A model generated the notes under the pieces. The model was not told the origin of the DNA. It was given only the letters and a program-made list of their open reading frames with translations, and ran no database searches. A stretch of 38,079 nt of DNA. Origin: UBA3774 sp045600025. Its GTDB lineage: Bacteria > Bacillota > Clostridia > Lachnospirales > Lachnospiraceae. A program made the position numbers and the translations under genes. The DNA lies in assembly GCA_045600025.1 (NCBI GenBank), contig JAZRXC010000034.1:1-38079 (forward strand), in the 5' to 3' direction. Shown piece after piece: positions 16,012-25,000 of this stretch (positions are counted from its first letter, which is position 1; each line of letters opens with the position of its first letter).

Positions 16012-16863
16012 ATGGAGTTTATTAAGACAGAAAAGCTTTCATACGATTATATAAGACGCGATGAATCCGATATGGTCGCGGAGCGTATCAGCGCGCTCTA
16101 TGATTTGAATATCGAGATAGAGAAGGGCAAATTCGTTGCGATTATCGGAAGGAACGGCTCAGGCAAATCCACATTTGCCCGTCTTACCAATGCGCTTGAA
16201 AAGCCGTCAGAGGGAAGAATGTTCGTAGACGGTATGGACACCGCTGAAGAGCAACACTTATGGGATATACGCCAGCGCGTAGGTATGGTATTCCAGAATC
16301 CGGACAACCAGATTATCGGAACAGTAATAGAAGAGGATGTTGGCTTCGGCCCTGAAAATATCGGCGTGCCTACCGAACAGATCGGGCGTCGCGTGCAGGA
16401 AGCTCTGCGCAGCGTCGGTATGGAAGCATACGCAAAGGATAGCCCGAATAAGCTCTCCGGCGGACAGAAGCAGCGCATAGCTATAGCAGGCGCGCTCGCA
16501 ATGCGCCCTTCCTGCATTATACTTGATGAGTCCACTGCAATGCTCGATCCGCAGGGACGCCGCGAGGTTATGCAGACGGTATCTAAGCTGAATAAATCCG
16601 AGGGCATAACCATAATCCTCATTACTCACTATATGGATGAAGCTGCTATGGCAGATGATGTAATAGTAATGCATGACGGACATGCGGTGTTGCATGGCAG
16701 CCCGAGAGAAGTATTTGCCCATAAGAAAGAGCTTGAAAAATACGGCCTTGAACTTCCTACTGCGACAAGGCTTGCCGATAAGCTGCGCGCGCAGGGACTT
16801 AAGCTGCCTGAGGTAGTTCTTAATGAATCAGAACTTGTGGAGGCAATATGCCGATTGAGTTAA
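16012..16863 (+). CDS. ecfA1: ECF transporter ATPase EcfA1
   Basis: A 283-residue ABC ATPase: Walker A GRNGSGKST, Q-loop VFQNPDNQIIGT, signature LSGGQKQR, Walker B CIILDEST and the switch His in ITHYMDEA. The QNPDNQ block is typical of the ATPases of energy-coupling factor (ECF) transporters, which power many different vitamin- and metal-binding S components. It overlaps ecfA2 by 16 bases. Confidence 0.95.
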   Translation: MEFIKTEKLSYDYIRRDESDMVAERISALYDLNIEIEKGKFVAIIGRNGSGKSTFARLTNALEKPSEGRMFVDGMDTAEEQHLWDIRQRVGMVFQNPDNQIIGTVIEEDVGFGPENIGVPTEQIGRRVQEALRSVGMEAYAKDSPNKLSGGQKQRIAIAGALAMRPSCIILDESTAMLDPQGRREVMQTVSKLNKSEGITIILITHYMDEAAMADDVIVMHDGHAVLHGSPREVFAHKKELEKYGLELPTATRLADKLRAQGLKLPEVVLNESELVEAICRLS

Positions 16864-17696
16864 AAAACGTCACATATAAATATGAATCAAGAACGAAAAA
16901 TGCGCTTTCTGATGTCAGCGTTACTTTTTCGTGCGATGATTTTACCGCGATTATAGGCCCCACCGGCTCCGGAAAGTCAACGCTTATTCAGCATCTTGAC
17001 GGCTTGCTTCACGCAACGAGCGGTGATGTACTTTTTGACGGCGAGAGCATTTACGATAAAAACTATGACAAGAAGAAGCTTCGCTCAAATGTCGGAATAG
17101 TATTCCAGTATCCGGAATATCAGCTTTTCGAAAGTACGGTTTTTGATGATGTGGCATTTGGCCCGAAGTGTCTCGGCCTTGATGAAAATGAGATAAAAGT
17201 GCGGGTTGAAAAATCCCTTGAGCTCGTTGGTATGACAACTGATCAGTATGAAAGGTCGCCCTTTGAGCTTTCCGGAGGACAGAAGCGTCGCGCCGCTATT
17301 GCGGGTGTTCTTGCTATGAGCCCGAAATATCTGGTGCTTGACGAGCCTGCAGCGGGACTTGATCCTCAGGGCAGGAGAGATATTCTCGGTCTTATGAGGG
17401 CGCTTCATGATGAACACGGAATCGGAATCATACTGGTTTCTCATAGCATGGAGGACGTGGCTGAATATGCGGACCGCGTTCTTGTATTAAATGACGGACA
17501 TATTGAAATGGATGGCAGCCCGAAAGAAGTATTTGCAGACAGCGAGAGATTATTTGCCCTCGGTCTTGATATTCCGCAGGTTACCGCCATTATAAAAAAG
17601 CTGAAAGAGCGTGGGCTGATAGTAGATGAGGGAATCATATCAGAGGATGAGGCGGTTTCCGAAATACTGAAGGCTCTATATTATACAGGCAGATGA
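16848..17696 (+). CDS. ecfA2: ECF transporter ATPase EcfA2
   Basis: A 282-residue second ECF ATPase: Walker A GPTGSGKST, Q-loop VFQYPEYQLFEST, signature LSGGQKRR, Walker B YLVLDEPAAGLDP and switch His VSHSMED. It pairs with EcfA1 as a heterodimer beneath EcfT. The coding region overlaps ecfA1 by 16 bases and ecfT by 4 bases, so all three are translated together. Confidence 0.95.
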   Translation: MPIELKNVTYKYESRTKNALSDVSVTFSCDDFTAIIGPTGSGKSTLIQHLDGLLHATSGDVLFDGESIYDKNYDKKKLRSNVGIVFQYPEYQLFESTVFDDVAFGPKCLGLDENEIKVRVEKSLELVGMTTDQYERSPFELSGGQKRRAAIAGVLAMSPKYLVLDEPAAGLDPQGRRDILGLMRALHDEHGIGIILVSHSMEDVAEYADRVLVLNDGHIEMDGSPKEVFADSERLFALGLDIPQVTAIIKKLKERGLIVDEGIISEDEAVSEILKALYYTGR

Positions 17697-18496
17697 TACG
17701 TGATATTACACTGGGGCAATATTACCCCGGCAGTTCAATAATTCATAAGCTCGATCCGAGAACAAAGCTTCTGGGAACGTTTATTTACGTTGTCAGTCTT
17801 TTCCTGGTAGATAATTATATCGGTTATATTATGTGCGTTGCATTTCTTGCTGCGTGCATAATACTGTCGCATATTCCTTTCGGACACATGCTGAAAGGAC
17901 TTACGGCAATCATTGTTATATTGATGATCAGCGTTGTCTTTAATCTGTTTTTAACACCGGGACGCACGCTTGTTTCAATCGGTACGCTTACGATTACAGA
18001 AGAGGGTATATATCAGGCCATTTATATGGCTGTGCGCCTGATATGCCTTATTCTTGGCGCGTCGCTGGTTACATTTACAACAACTCCTACGCAGCTTACC
18101 GACGGACTTGAAAAGGGTCTCGGCTTTTTGAAATATATCGGCATCCCTGTCCATGAGATGGCGATGATGATTTCTATTGCGCTGAGATTCATACCGATTC
18201 TGACTGAAGAGTTGGACAAGATTATGAAGGCACAGATGGCGCGCGGTGCGGATTTTGAGAGCGGAAATATTGTCAAAAAAGCCAAGGCTATGGTGCCGCT
18301 GCTCGTTCCGCTTTTTGTGTCCGCATTCAGAAGAGCTACTGATCTTGCGCAGGCGATGGAAGCAAGGTGCTATCATGGCGGAGACGGACGCACGAAGCTT
18401 CACCCGCTTCGTTATTCGTTCCGTGACGTGATTGCATATATTATTGTTGCACTTTTCCTTGCGTGTATCATATTACTTAAGGTATTCGGCGTATGA
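17693..18496 (+). CDS. ecfT: ECF transporter transmembrane coupling subunit EcfT
   Basis: A 267-residue integral membrane protein with about five or six helices and the two cytoplasmic coupling motifs with the Ala-Arg-small pattern: ARG in QMARGADFES and ARC in AMEARCYHGG. These helices press into the two ATPases and drive toppling of the S component. No S component is encoded nearby, as in other group II ECF systems where S components are scattered. It starts at an ATGA overlap with ecfA2 and ends with an ATGA overlap with truA. Confidence 0.95.
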   Translation: MIRDITLGQYYPGSSIIHKLDPRTKLLGTFIYVVSLFLVDNYIGYIMCVAFLAACIILSHIPFGHMLKGLTAIIVILMISVVFNLFLTPGRTLVSIGTLTITEEGIYQAIYMAVRLICLILGASLVTFTTTPTQLTDGLEKGLGFLKYIGIPVHEMAMMISIALRFIPILTEELDKIMKAQMARGADFESGNIVKKAKAMVPLLVPLFVSAFRRATDLAQAMEARCYHGGDGRTKLHPLRYSFRDVIAYIIVALFLACIILLKVFGV

Positions 18497-19260
18497 AGAG
18501 AGTGATGCTGACAGTTGCATATGACGGCACGAACTACTGCGGATGGCAGACTCAGGATAACGGTCTGTCCATTGAAGCTGTGATAGATAAGGCGCTTACA
18601 GAGCTGCTCGGTGAGCAGATTCATGTGCTTGGTGTCAGCCGTACCGACAGCGGAGTTCACGCGCTTGGTAATCTTTGCGTATTTGATACCGAAACGCAGA
18701 TTCCTTCCGAGAAGATTTGCTTTGCACTTAATCAGCGTCTGCCTGAGGATATAACCATTCAGAAGTCTGAGGAGGTTCCGCTTTGGTTTCATCCGCGCAA
18801 GTGGGACAGCATTAAGACTTATGAATATGTAATCTATAATTCTAAAGTTCCGAATCCTATTGAGAGAAGGAATTCTTATTTCTATTATGTTCCGCTGGAC
18901 GTCGCCAAGATGCGTGCAGCTGCCGGATATCTCGTGGGTGAACACGATTTTAAAAGCTTTGCATCAGCGCATGGCGGTAAGACTTACACCGTGCGCGCCA
19001 TCTACAGCCTTTCCGTAACAAAAGACGGAGATAAGATAATCATTCGCATCAGCGGCAATGGTTTCCTTTACAACATGGTTCGCATCATAGCAGGTACTCT
19101 TATCAGAGTCGGTACCGGTTATTGGGAGCCCGAACATGTGCGTGAAATACTTGCGGCAAAGGATCGCCAGGCAGCAGGACCTAAAGCCCCTGCCGAGGGC
19201 CTCACGCTCATCAGTATAGAGCTGCTTGATCCGCCGACTATTTCCGAAGAAGAATTATGA
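18493..19260 (+). CDS. truA: tRNA pseudouridine(38-40) synthase TruA
   Basis: A 255-residue TruA. The catalytic Asp lies in GVSRTDSGVHALGN, preceded by the family start YDGTNYCGWQTQ. The C-terminal FLYNMVRIIAGTLIRVG is also diagnostic. It modifies positions 38-40 of the anticodon arm in many tRNAs. The ecfA1-ecfA2-ecfT-truA-rplM-rpsI order is a standard Firmicute arrangement. Confidence 0.95.
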   Translation: MKRVMLTVAYDGTNYCGWQTQDNGLSIEAVIDKALTELLGEQIHVLGVSRTDSGVHALGNLCVFDTETQIPSEKICFALNQRLPEDITIQKSEEVPLWFHPRKWDSIKTYEYVIYNSKVPNPIERRNSYFYYVPLDVAKMRAAAGYLVGEHDFKSFASAHGGKTYTVRAIYSLSVTKDGDKIIIRISGNGFLYNMVRIIAGTLIRVGTGYWEPEHVREILAAKDRQAAGPKAPAEGLTLISIELLDPPTISEEEL

Positions 19261-19289
19261 AAAAGGTCAAAATTTCCGCTAAATTATGA

Positions 19290-19319
19290 TTGACAAAGAT
19301 TGACGCGCAAGTATATAAT
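19290..19319 (+). promoter_or_regulatory. Promoter of rplM-rpsI
   Basis: TTGACA (19290-19295), 18 bases and TATAAT (19314-19319). A second TTGACG lies 10 bases downstream of the first but is too close to the -10 box to serve as a -35. Transcription would start near 19326, giving a leader of about 90 bases. Confidence 0.8.
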
Positions 19320-19325
19320 ATCACA

Positions 19326-19415
19326 TTGCAATGCCTATGCTTATGTCAGCCAATGCCCCGGAGGACAAGCAGCGGCACTAACTAATATGAACACATTAAT
19401 TATAGGAGGACAGCC
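19326..19415 (+). promoter_or_regulatory. rplM leader region, candidate L13 autoregulatory leader
   Basis: Many Firmicute rplM genes carry a short structured leader (L13 leader) thought to bind L13. This leader is of similar size and position. It holds GGAGGACA twice: a copy at about 19360, away from any start codon, and the true ribosome site at about 19403. It also holds a micro-ORF of 10 codons (19387-19419) whose TGA overlaps the rplM ATG. I could not build a convincing consensus fold by eye, so this is tentative. Confidence 0.4.
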
Positions 19416-19844
19416 ATGAACACATTTATGGCAAACCCTGCAGCTATCGAGCGTAAATGGTACGTTGTAGATGCAGAAGGTCAGACCCTCGGACGTCTTG
19501 CAGCAAATGTTGCAGCCGTTTTAAGAGGAAAGAACAAGCCTACTTTTACACCTCATGTTGATACAGGTGATTATGTTATCGTTATCAATGCTGCTAAGAT
19601 TTCCGTAACCGGTAAGAAGCTTGATGACAAGGTATATCGTTCTCATTCAGAATATGTAGGCGGTCTCAAGGAGACTACTCTTCGTGAGATGCTTGCTAAG
19701 AAGCCTGAGAAGGTTATCGAGATGGCAGTCAGAGGTATGCTCCCCAAGGGAACCCTTGGCAATGCTATGTACAAGAAGCTTCATGTATATGCAGGTCCCG
19801 AGCATGAGCAGCAGGCTCAGAAGCCTGAAGAACTGAAGTTCTGA
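19416..19844 (+). CDS. rplM: 50S ribosomal protein L13
   Basis: The 142-residue protein has standard L13 blocks: WYVVDAEGQTLGRLA near the start, GDYVIVINAAKI, and AVRGMLPKG. AGGAGGACAGCC precedes the ATG. It is the first gene of the usual rplM-rpsI pair; codon use is strongly biased, as expected for highly expressed genes. Confidence 0.97.
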   Translation: MNTFMANPAAIERKWYVVDAEGQTLGRLAANVAAVLRGKNKPTFTPHVDTGDYVIVINAAKISVTGKKLDDKVYRSHSEYVGGLKETTLREMLAKKPEKVIEMAVRGMLPKGTLGNAMYKKLHVYAGPEHEQQAQKPEELKF

Positions 19845-19865
19845 TTGGTGGGAGGAGATTAAACT

Positions 19866-20258
19866 ATGGCAACTAATAAGAGTTATGGAACCGGTAGACG
19901 TAAGAAGAGCGTAGCTCGCGTTTATGTAACATCCGGAAAAGGCAATATCACTGTTAACAAGAGAAGTCTTGATGAGTACTTCGGACTTGAGACCCTTAAG
20001 ATGGTTGTAAAGCAGCCCCTTGTTGCTACAGGCACAGAAGGCAAGTACGATATCAAGGTTAATGTACACGGCGGTGGATTCACCGGCCAGGCTGGCGCTA
20101 TCCGTCACGGTCTTGCACGTGCACTTGCAGCACTTGATCCCGACTTCCGTCCGATTCTCAAGAAGGAAGGATTCCTTACAAGAGATCCTCGTATGAAGGA
20201 AAGAAAGAAGCCCGGTCTCAAAGGAGCACGCCGCGCACCTCAGTTCTCAAAGAGATAA
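19866..20258 (+). CDS. rpsI: 30S ribosomal protein S9
   Basis: A 130-residue S9: GTGRRKKSVARVYV at the start, GGGFTGQAGAIRHG in the middle, and the basic tail ending APQFSKR that reaches the ribosomal P site. GGGAGGAG lies before the ATG. It is 21 bases after rplM. Confidence 0.97.
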   Translation: MATNKSYGTGRRKKSVARVYVTSGKGNITVNKRSLDEYFGLETLKMVVKQPLVATGTEGKYDIKVNVHGGGFTGQAGAIRHGLARALAALDPDFRPILKKEGFLTRDPRMKERKKPGLKGARRAPQFSKR

Positions 20259-20272
20259 TACGCGAAAAGCAA

Positions 20273-20399
20273 CAAACCGTGCAAACGTAAAAAAATATGC
20301 CCCCGAAATGCTTGCATTTCCAGGGGCATATTTTTTTGCGTTTATAGGGCGCCAGCCCGCGATGAAATAGCCCGAAGGGCTATGAATACGCACGGTTTG
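20273..20399. repeat. Composite inverted repeat behind rpsI
   Basis: CAAACCGTGC (20273-20282) and its exact complement GCACGGTTTG (20390-20399) enclose the terminator hairpin and a second small hairpin ATAGCCC-GAA-GGGCTAT (20367-20383). The 11-base CGAAGGGCTAT of that hairpin recurs directly at 20402-20412. The nested layout is more than one terminator needs and looks like a small repetitive element or its remains. No open reading frame lies in this 269-base gap. Confidence 0.5.
20283..20343 (+). terminator. Terminator of rplM-rpsI (hairpin copy 1)
   Basis: Arms 20283-20303 and 20323-20343 pair over 21 positions with only one G-T wobble; the right arm contains seven T residues. The loop can itself fold (GAAATG with CATTTC). 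Its core, 20290-20347, recurs at 21915-21972 with 6 differences in 58 bases. Confidence 0.9.
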
Positions 20400-20527
20400 G
20401 GCGAAGGGCTATAACAGAGAAGTTTGATGCATTTTGTTCGAGGAGGTTTTTTCTTGCAAAAAAAATATTTTTATAGTACCATATAACAAAGAAACCAAGA
20501 ATCAAAGAAATATCGGAGGCGAAATAG

Positions 20528-20884
20528 ATGGCACTTACTGTAACAGATACTTGTAAAAGAGTAAGCATTTCTTCAAAAAGGCAGATTACGATCCCGCAAG
20601 TTTTTTTTAATGCTTTAGGATTTGGCAATGAAGCAGAATTAATTTACAAAGACAATGAATTAATTATTCGTCCTGCGCATCATGAAATGTCAAGTGAATT
20701 TGCAGAACAAATACTTGCAGATATCGTAAAAGAGGGATACTCAGGAGAAGCTCTTCTAAAAGAATTTAAAGCTCGACAGGCTAAAATCAGACCTGCTGTA
20801 GTTCGAATGCTGGAGGAAGCCGATGCTGTGGCAGAAGATGCGGCAGAATATATAACAATAGATGAGGTATTTGGGGAATTATAA
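20528..20884 (+). CDS. AbrB/MazE-fold (SpoVT-AbrB) antitoxin
   Basis: The 118-residue protein begins with a swapped-hairpin DNA-binding domain (KRVSISSKRQITIPQVFF...LGF..EAELIYKDNELIIRP), typical of AbrB/MazE-like antitoxins. A long helical, acidic C-terminal part probably wraps the toxin. It is one base upstream of a RelE/ParE-fold toxin. CGGAGG lies 9 bases before the ATG. I see no clear operator or sigma-A promoter in the AT-rich 60 bases upstream. The mix of an AbrB-type antitoxin with a RelE-fold toxin is found in Firmicutes but is less common than RelB-type partners. Confidence 0.82.
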   Translation: MALTVTDTCKRVSISSKRQITIPQVFFNALGFGNEAELIYKDNELIIRPAHHEMSSEFAEQILADIVKEGYSGEALLKEFKARQAKIRPAVVRMLEEADAVAEDAAEYITIDEVFGEL

Positions 20885-20885
20885 T

Positions 20886-21176
20886 ATGTATGAATTAAGA
20901 ATATTACCTCCAGCTGCCAAGTATTTAAAGAAAATTAAAGATAAAAGACTCAAAGAACTATACAAGAATGCCATGGATGCTATCTGCAAGGATCCATCTA
21001 TTGGAACAGATAAGACAGGAGATTTATCTGGTATACGAGGATATGACATTTTCTATAATAAAACCAATTACGAACTTGCTTACACCATTAAAGAAGAAAA
21101 TGGCAAATATGTAATTGTTATAATGGCAGGTACTCGTGAAAACTTTTATGAACAGCTAAAACGATATTGGATTTAG
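20886..21176 (+). CDS. RelE/ParE-fold toxin
   Basis: The 96-residue protein starts ELRILPPAAKYLKKIKDKRLKELY, the helical hairpin of RelE/ParE/YoeB-like toxins, and ends in beta strands with LAYTIKEENGKYVIVIMAGTRENFYEQLKRY. The C-terminal GTRENFYEQLKRY resembles the catalytic tail of YoeB/RelE ribosome-dependent mRNA interferases. I chose the ATG at 20886 (GGGGAA upstream, 1 base after the antitoxin stop) over an upstream start at 20862 that overlaps the antitoxin gene. Confidence 0.82.
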   Translation: MYELRILPPAAKYLKKIKDKRLKELYKNAMDAICKDPSIGTDKTGDLSGIRGYDIFYNKTNYELAYTIKEENGKYVIVIMAGTRENFYEQLKRYWI

Positions 21177-21243
21177 GTATTAGCCGTATCATATATAGCA
21201 TTTACGTATCATGTTGGGCATTTTTACGTTTTTCGAAGGATAC

Positions 21244-21909
21244 ATGTTAAAAAAGAAAAAAGCCACAAAGATTATATTTATTGCCATAATACTTCTTTTC
21301 CTGTTTTTTATAATCAGTAACATTGTCATTATCAATAACGGGAAAAAGAAACTGGTGTCAGATGAAGATATGCAAGCGCTTGGTGCCGATTGCATATTGA
21401 TATTAGGCGCCGGAGTAAGGGATGATAATCATCCCAGTCCGATACTTGCCGATCGTTTGGAGGAAGGGCTTCGTTTATATCAGAAGGGCATTTCCGGGAA
21501 GATTATAGTCAGCGGTGATCATGGAAGAGTTGAATATGATGAAGTAAATGTAATGAAGCAGTATCTTATCGATGCCGGAGTTCCGAGCGAAGATATTTTC
21601 ATGGATCATGCCGGCTTTTCGACTTATGAAAGCATGTATCGAGCTAAAGAAATATTCGGGGTTCAAAAGATGATTATTGTAACGCAGGAATATCATCTGT
21701 ACAGAGCACTGTATATCTGCAATAGCCTGGGGATAGAGGCATATGGTTCACCTGCAGATGCCCGAGCCTATGCCGGAGCTTTAATGCGCAATGTAAGAGA
21801 ATGGATTGCGAGGGATAAGGACATATTATATTGCGCTCTTAAAGTAAAGCCGACTTACCTGGGAGAAGCCATCGATTTAAGCGGCAGCGGAAACGTAACA
21901 AATGACTGA
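21244..21909 (+). CDS. YdcF/SanA-like DUF218 membrane protein
   Basis: The 221-residue protein has a basic N-terminus and one membrane helix (IIFIAIILLFLFFIISNIVII), then a DUF218 domain: DCILILGAGVRDDNHPSPILADRLEEGLRLY, IIVSGDH, NVMKQYLIDAGV, and TQEYHLYRALYIC. E. coli SanA, which affects vancomycin entry and envelope integrity, has this layout. The enzyme activity of the family is not settled. AAGGA lies about 5 bases before the ATG at 21244, which also gives a better N-terminus than the in-frame start at 21211. The gene sits between two near-identical terminators together with the toxin-antitoxin pair. Confidence 0.82.
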   Translation: MLKKKKATKIIFIAIILLFLFFIISNIVIINNGKKKLVSDEDMQALGADCILILGAGVRDDNHPSPILADRLEEGLRLYQKGISGKIIVSGDHGRVEYDEVNVMKQYLIDAGVPSEDIFMDHAGFSTYESMYRAKEIFGVQKMIIVTQEYHLYRALYICNSLGIEAYGSPADARAYAGALMRNVREWIARDKDILYCALKVKPTYLGEAIDLSGSGNVTND

Positions 21910-21914
21910 TTTGG

Positions 21915-21972
21915 AAAAAATATGCCCCCGAAATGCTCGCATTTTTCGGGGCTTATTTTTTTGCGCTTATAG
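21915..21972 (+). terminator. Terminator hairpin copy 2 after the SanA-like gene
   Basis: This 58-base copy of the hairpin at 20290-20347 keeps the CCCCGAAATGC loop-side arm, which here pairs onward with GCATTTTTCGGGG, and a run of seven T residues. It differs at 6 positions. Outside these 58 bases the two sites have no obvious similarity. Confidence 0.85.
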
Positions 21973-21994
21973 TATGCACAATATTGCAATAATG

Positions 21995-22024
21995 TTACCA
22001 TTTTGTCAAAATATATGATATAAT
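21995..22024 (+). promoter_or_regulatory. Extended -10 promoter of the surface protein gene
   Basis: TATAAT at 22019-22024 is preceded by TG one base upstream (TGATATAAT), an extended -10 box that needs little -35 help. A weak -35 (TTACCA) lies at 21995-22000, 18 bases upstream. The leader would be about 60 bases. Confidence 0.6.
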
Positions 22025-22092
22025 GCACAATAGTATTTATTTAGGGCAAATAGTTTGCTCTATGCGTTTAATTCAGGAAGGATTTATTGAAC

Positions 22093-25000
22093 ATGAAGAA
22101 ACGTATCTTAAGTATTCTGCTGGCCGCAGCTATGGTTGTGACATTACTGCCCGTCGTAGCGTTTGCGGATGGACCAAAGAACCATGTCAGTCTCGACAAT
22201 TCAATCGAGCACGGATATATAGTGATTGGCAATGCGGAAGAGTGGTTTTATTGCGGGACCGAGAGTAACGTGGTGGTTCTGACAGCTGACGGCGCAGAAT
22301 TTGAAGCCGGTACCGAACTGAAAGTTGCAGCTGTATCAGAATACGGCTACAAGCTTGACAAGATTACCGTATCATATGGCAGTACATCTACCGACTACAC
22401 TTCATTCGGTACATTTGCCATGCCTGAAGAAGATGTCGAGATATCTGCCAGCTTCGTAGAAAATGACACTCCGGTGACATTGTCTGAGCATACAAAGATG
22501 TTGATCAAGCTTCTTACCATTTACACGGGAGAGGATCCTGATGATGCATACGAAGCAGTGGCATATTTCCTTTCTGACCCCGCAAATGCAGGATTTGCAG
22601 GTTGCTATGAATTCTTTAACGGAGATTTCAAAATATCAGAAGATGCGGACCGGTTCGGAGACACGTTGTTCTATATATCATTCTTAAGTGTGAATGCCGC
22701 ACTTAACAGGCTGCTTTCCATGACACCTGAAACAGATGCTATCGACGGACTCAAATGCATCATCAGCAATGCAGGACCTCTGAGCTATAAACTGCTCGAC
22801 CTGTTTGAAGCGTATGTGGATAATGATTTACCAAATTATTGCATTTTATACAACGAGGTAAATGAGGACAGACTGTTACTGTGCGAAATGTGCCTGACTG
22901 AAGAAGGAAAGACATTTGGCAGCAATGAATGTTTTGAAGCAATGCGGACTTTCCTGACGGATGATAAGGTAAACGGCGATGCGCTTGCCAATCCCAAGTC
23001 AGCTTATGAGGCATATGCCGCAGATATATGCAAGCTCTTCGGAATCGCTGACAGTGCCGAAATCGCCGCATTCAAGCAGTGTGCAGATAATTGGTGCGAA
23101 GATAAAGCAAATCATTTTATTTATAATAATTACAGCAAGCTTATGTCAAGGGATGATTTTGCACTGCTTAGCACAGAAGAAAAGTGCGATTATGTAAGAC
23201 AAGTCCTCGTAGATACGATGCTGTCTTGCTTTGATACGATACTCAACAATAATTTCACGGGCAAGTATGATTACGATACGCCTGCAGATAAAATGTCGGA
23301 TGAGATACGTTATATGCTTGATCATCTGATGGAGATAAAAGAAAATATCCTTGTACTGTTTGACGTATTAAATGACAATATTTCCGATGTCATTGCAGGT
23401 GGCGAAGACGCAGCAACTGCCGCTACAGAGATTTACTGCGCGGATTTCGGTTTGTATGATTTCAATCTCAAATTATCAGGCAATTTCACTGAGCTGTATT
23501 CAGACTGGGATAAACTCTTCGAAGCTTGTCTTGGCAATCCGATACCTACAGGAGCACTTGAATATACCGAAAATGACGGCGTACTCACCATTAAACTGCT
23601 CAGAGACATCACCTGTACCGGCTGCGCTTGTGAAGAGGCAAACGGTGAATGCTGGGCTGAGCAGCATCACGGTAAAGAACCAATAAGGATCCCGGCAGGC
23701 AAGAATGTCATTCTGAATCTGAACGGTTTCACATTAGACAGAGGTCTGAAGAACAAAGACGCCGCCGTTGAAAAAGGCAATGTCTTTACGGTAAACGGCA
23801 AGCTCACCATTCAGGACAACAGTACCGCTCAAACAGGAACAATCACCGGCGGAACTTCTGCTTACGGTGCCGCCATTATTTCCAACGGCGAAACGGTTTT
23901 GGAAAGCGGAAGCATTACGGATTGTAAGACGTTGAGTGACGATTACGACACGACTAACAGCAAACTCGGACGTGGCGGCGCGATCTATGTTCCCGCACTC
24001 GGTAAGTTCACCATGACTGGCGGCGAGATCAAGAACTGCTCGGCAACAGTTGCCGGTGGCGCGATCTTCGCATGGAGCGGCGTCGTTGAAATCACCGGCG
24101 GTAAAATCAGCGGATGCTCTGTCAGCGGTCTTGACGACGGAAGCGGAACCGTGAAAGCCAAGGGCGGTGCGGTCTATCTGCTGTACGCTCAAATGACGAT
24201 GACCGGCGGTGAAATCTCCGGCAATACGCTGAGCGACGTTGCGGATAAGCGCGGCGCAGGTGTGTATGTCGCAACCGACGCTGCCATTACCCTCGGCGGC
24301 ACGGCGAAGATCACCGGCAATACCGACGGTAAGGGAAAGGCAAGCAACCTCTTCCTGTATGACGGCACAACCTTTGCCATCAGCACCGAAAAGGCGCCTG
24401 CAAACGGTATGAACGTCTATGTGACCACGAAAACCGTTCCCGTAGAGGGCACTCCCGTGACGATTTCCGGCACTTGCAGCGATGTCGCAAAGTATTTCAA
24501 GGCAGACAGAAGCGGCGAAAAGGTCGTTTTTGAAGACGCTGTTCTTAAACTCGCAGTGAATCCGAATGAATGTGAATACGAGCAGAAGATTACAAAGCCT
24601 GTAGATGGTGAAAACTATCAGCTCAAGCTGAATGGCAAGGAAGCCGGCTGGTTCAGATTTGAAGCAGTCTCCGGTGGATGGAAAATTATGAAGACATCCG
24701 AGCCCGGTACGCTTGGCATGCTGCGGTTCCCGTATCTTGCCATGAAGGACGGCAAACTCACCTATACGGACAGCGACAATGCCACCGTCTGGACATACAA
24801 GAATGGCGCGTTTAGCACTTCCATTAAGACTACACAGAAGATTAAGACAACCGGTAGTTTCTTTGGATGGATATTCGGCTGGGGAAGTAAGACAATCACC
24901 AGGGAAGTCACCACCACATATTACTTGAGCACTGTAATAGATGGCACAAAACTTTCCACATGTTATGTATGCGCTGAATTGTATCAGGATGCAGTAGGAG

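Noticed and set aside
18022..18445. Minus-strand frames of 87 and 142 residues inside ecfT
   Set aside because: Both are shadows in the opposite strand of an integral membrane protein gene with a clear family assignment.
22023..22268. 81-residue frame overlapping the start of the surface protein gene
   Set aside because: It begins at the -10 box and runs out of frame through the signal peptide region; no ribosome site.
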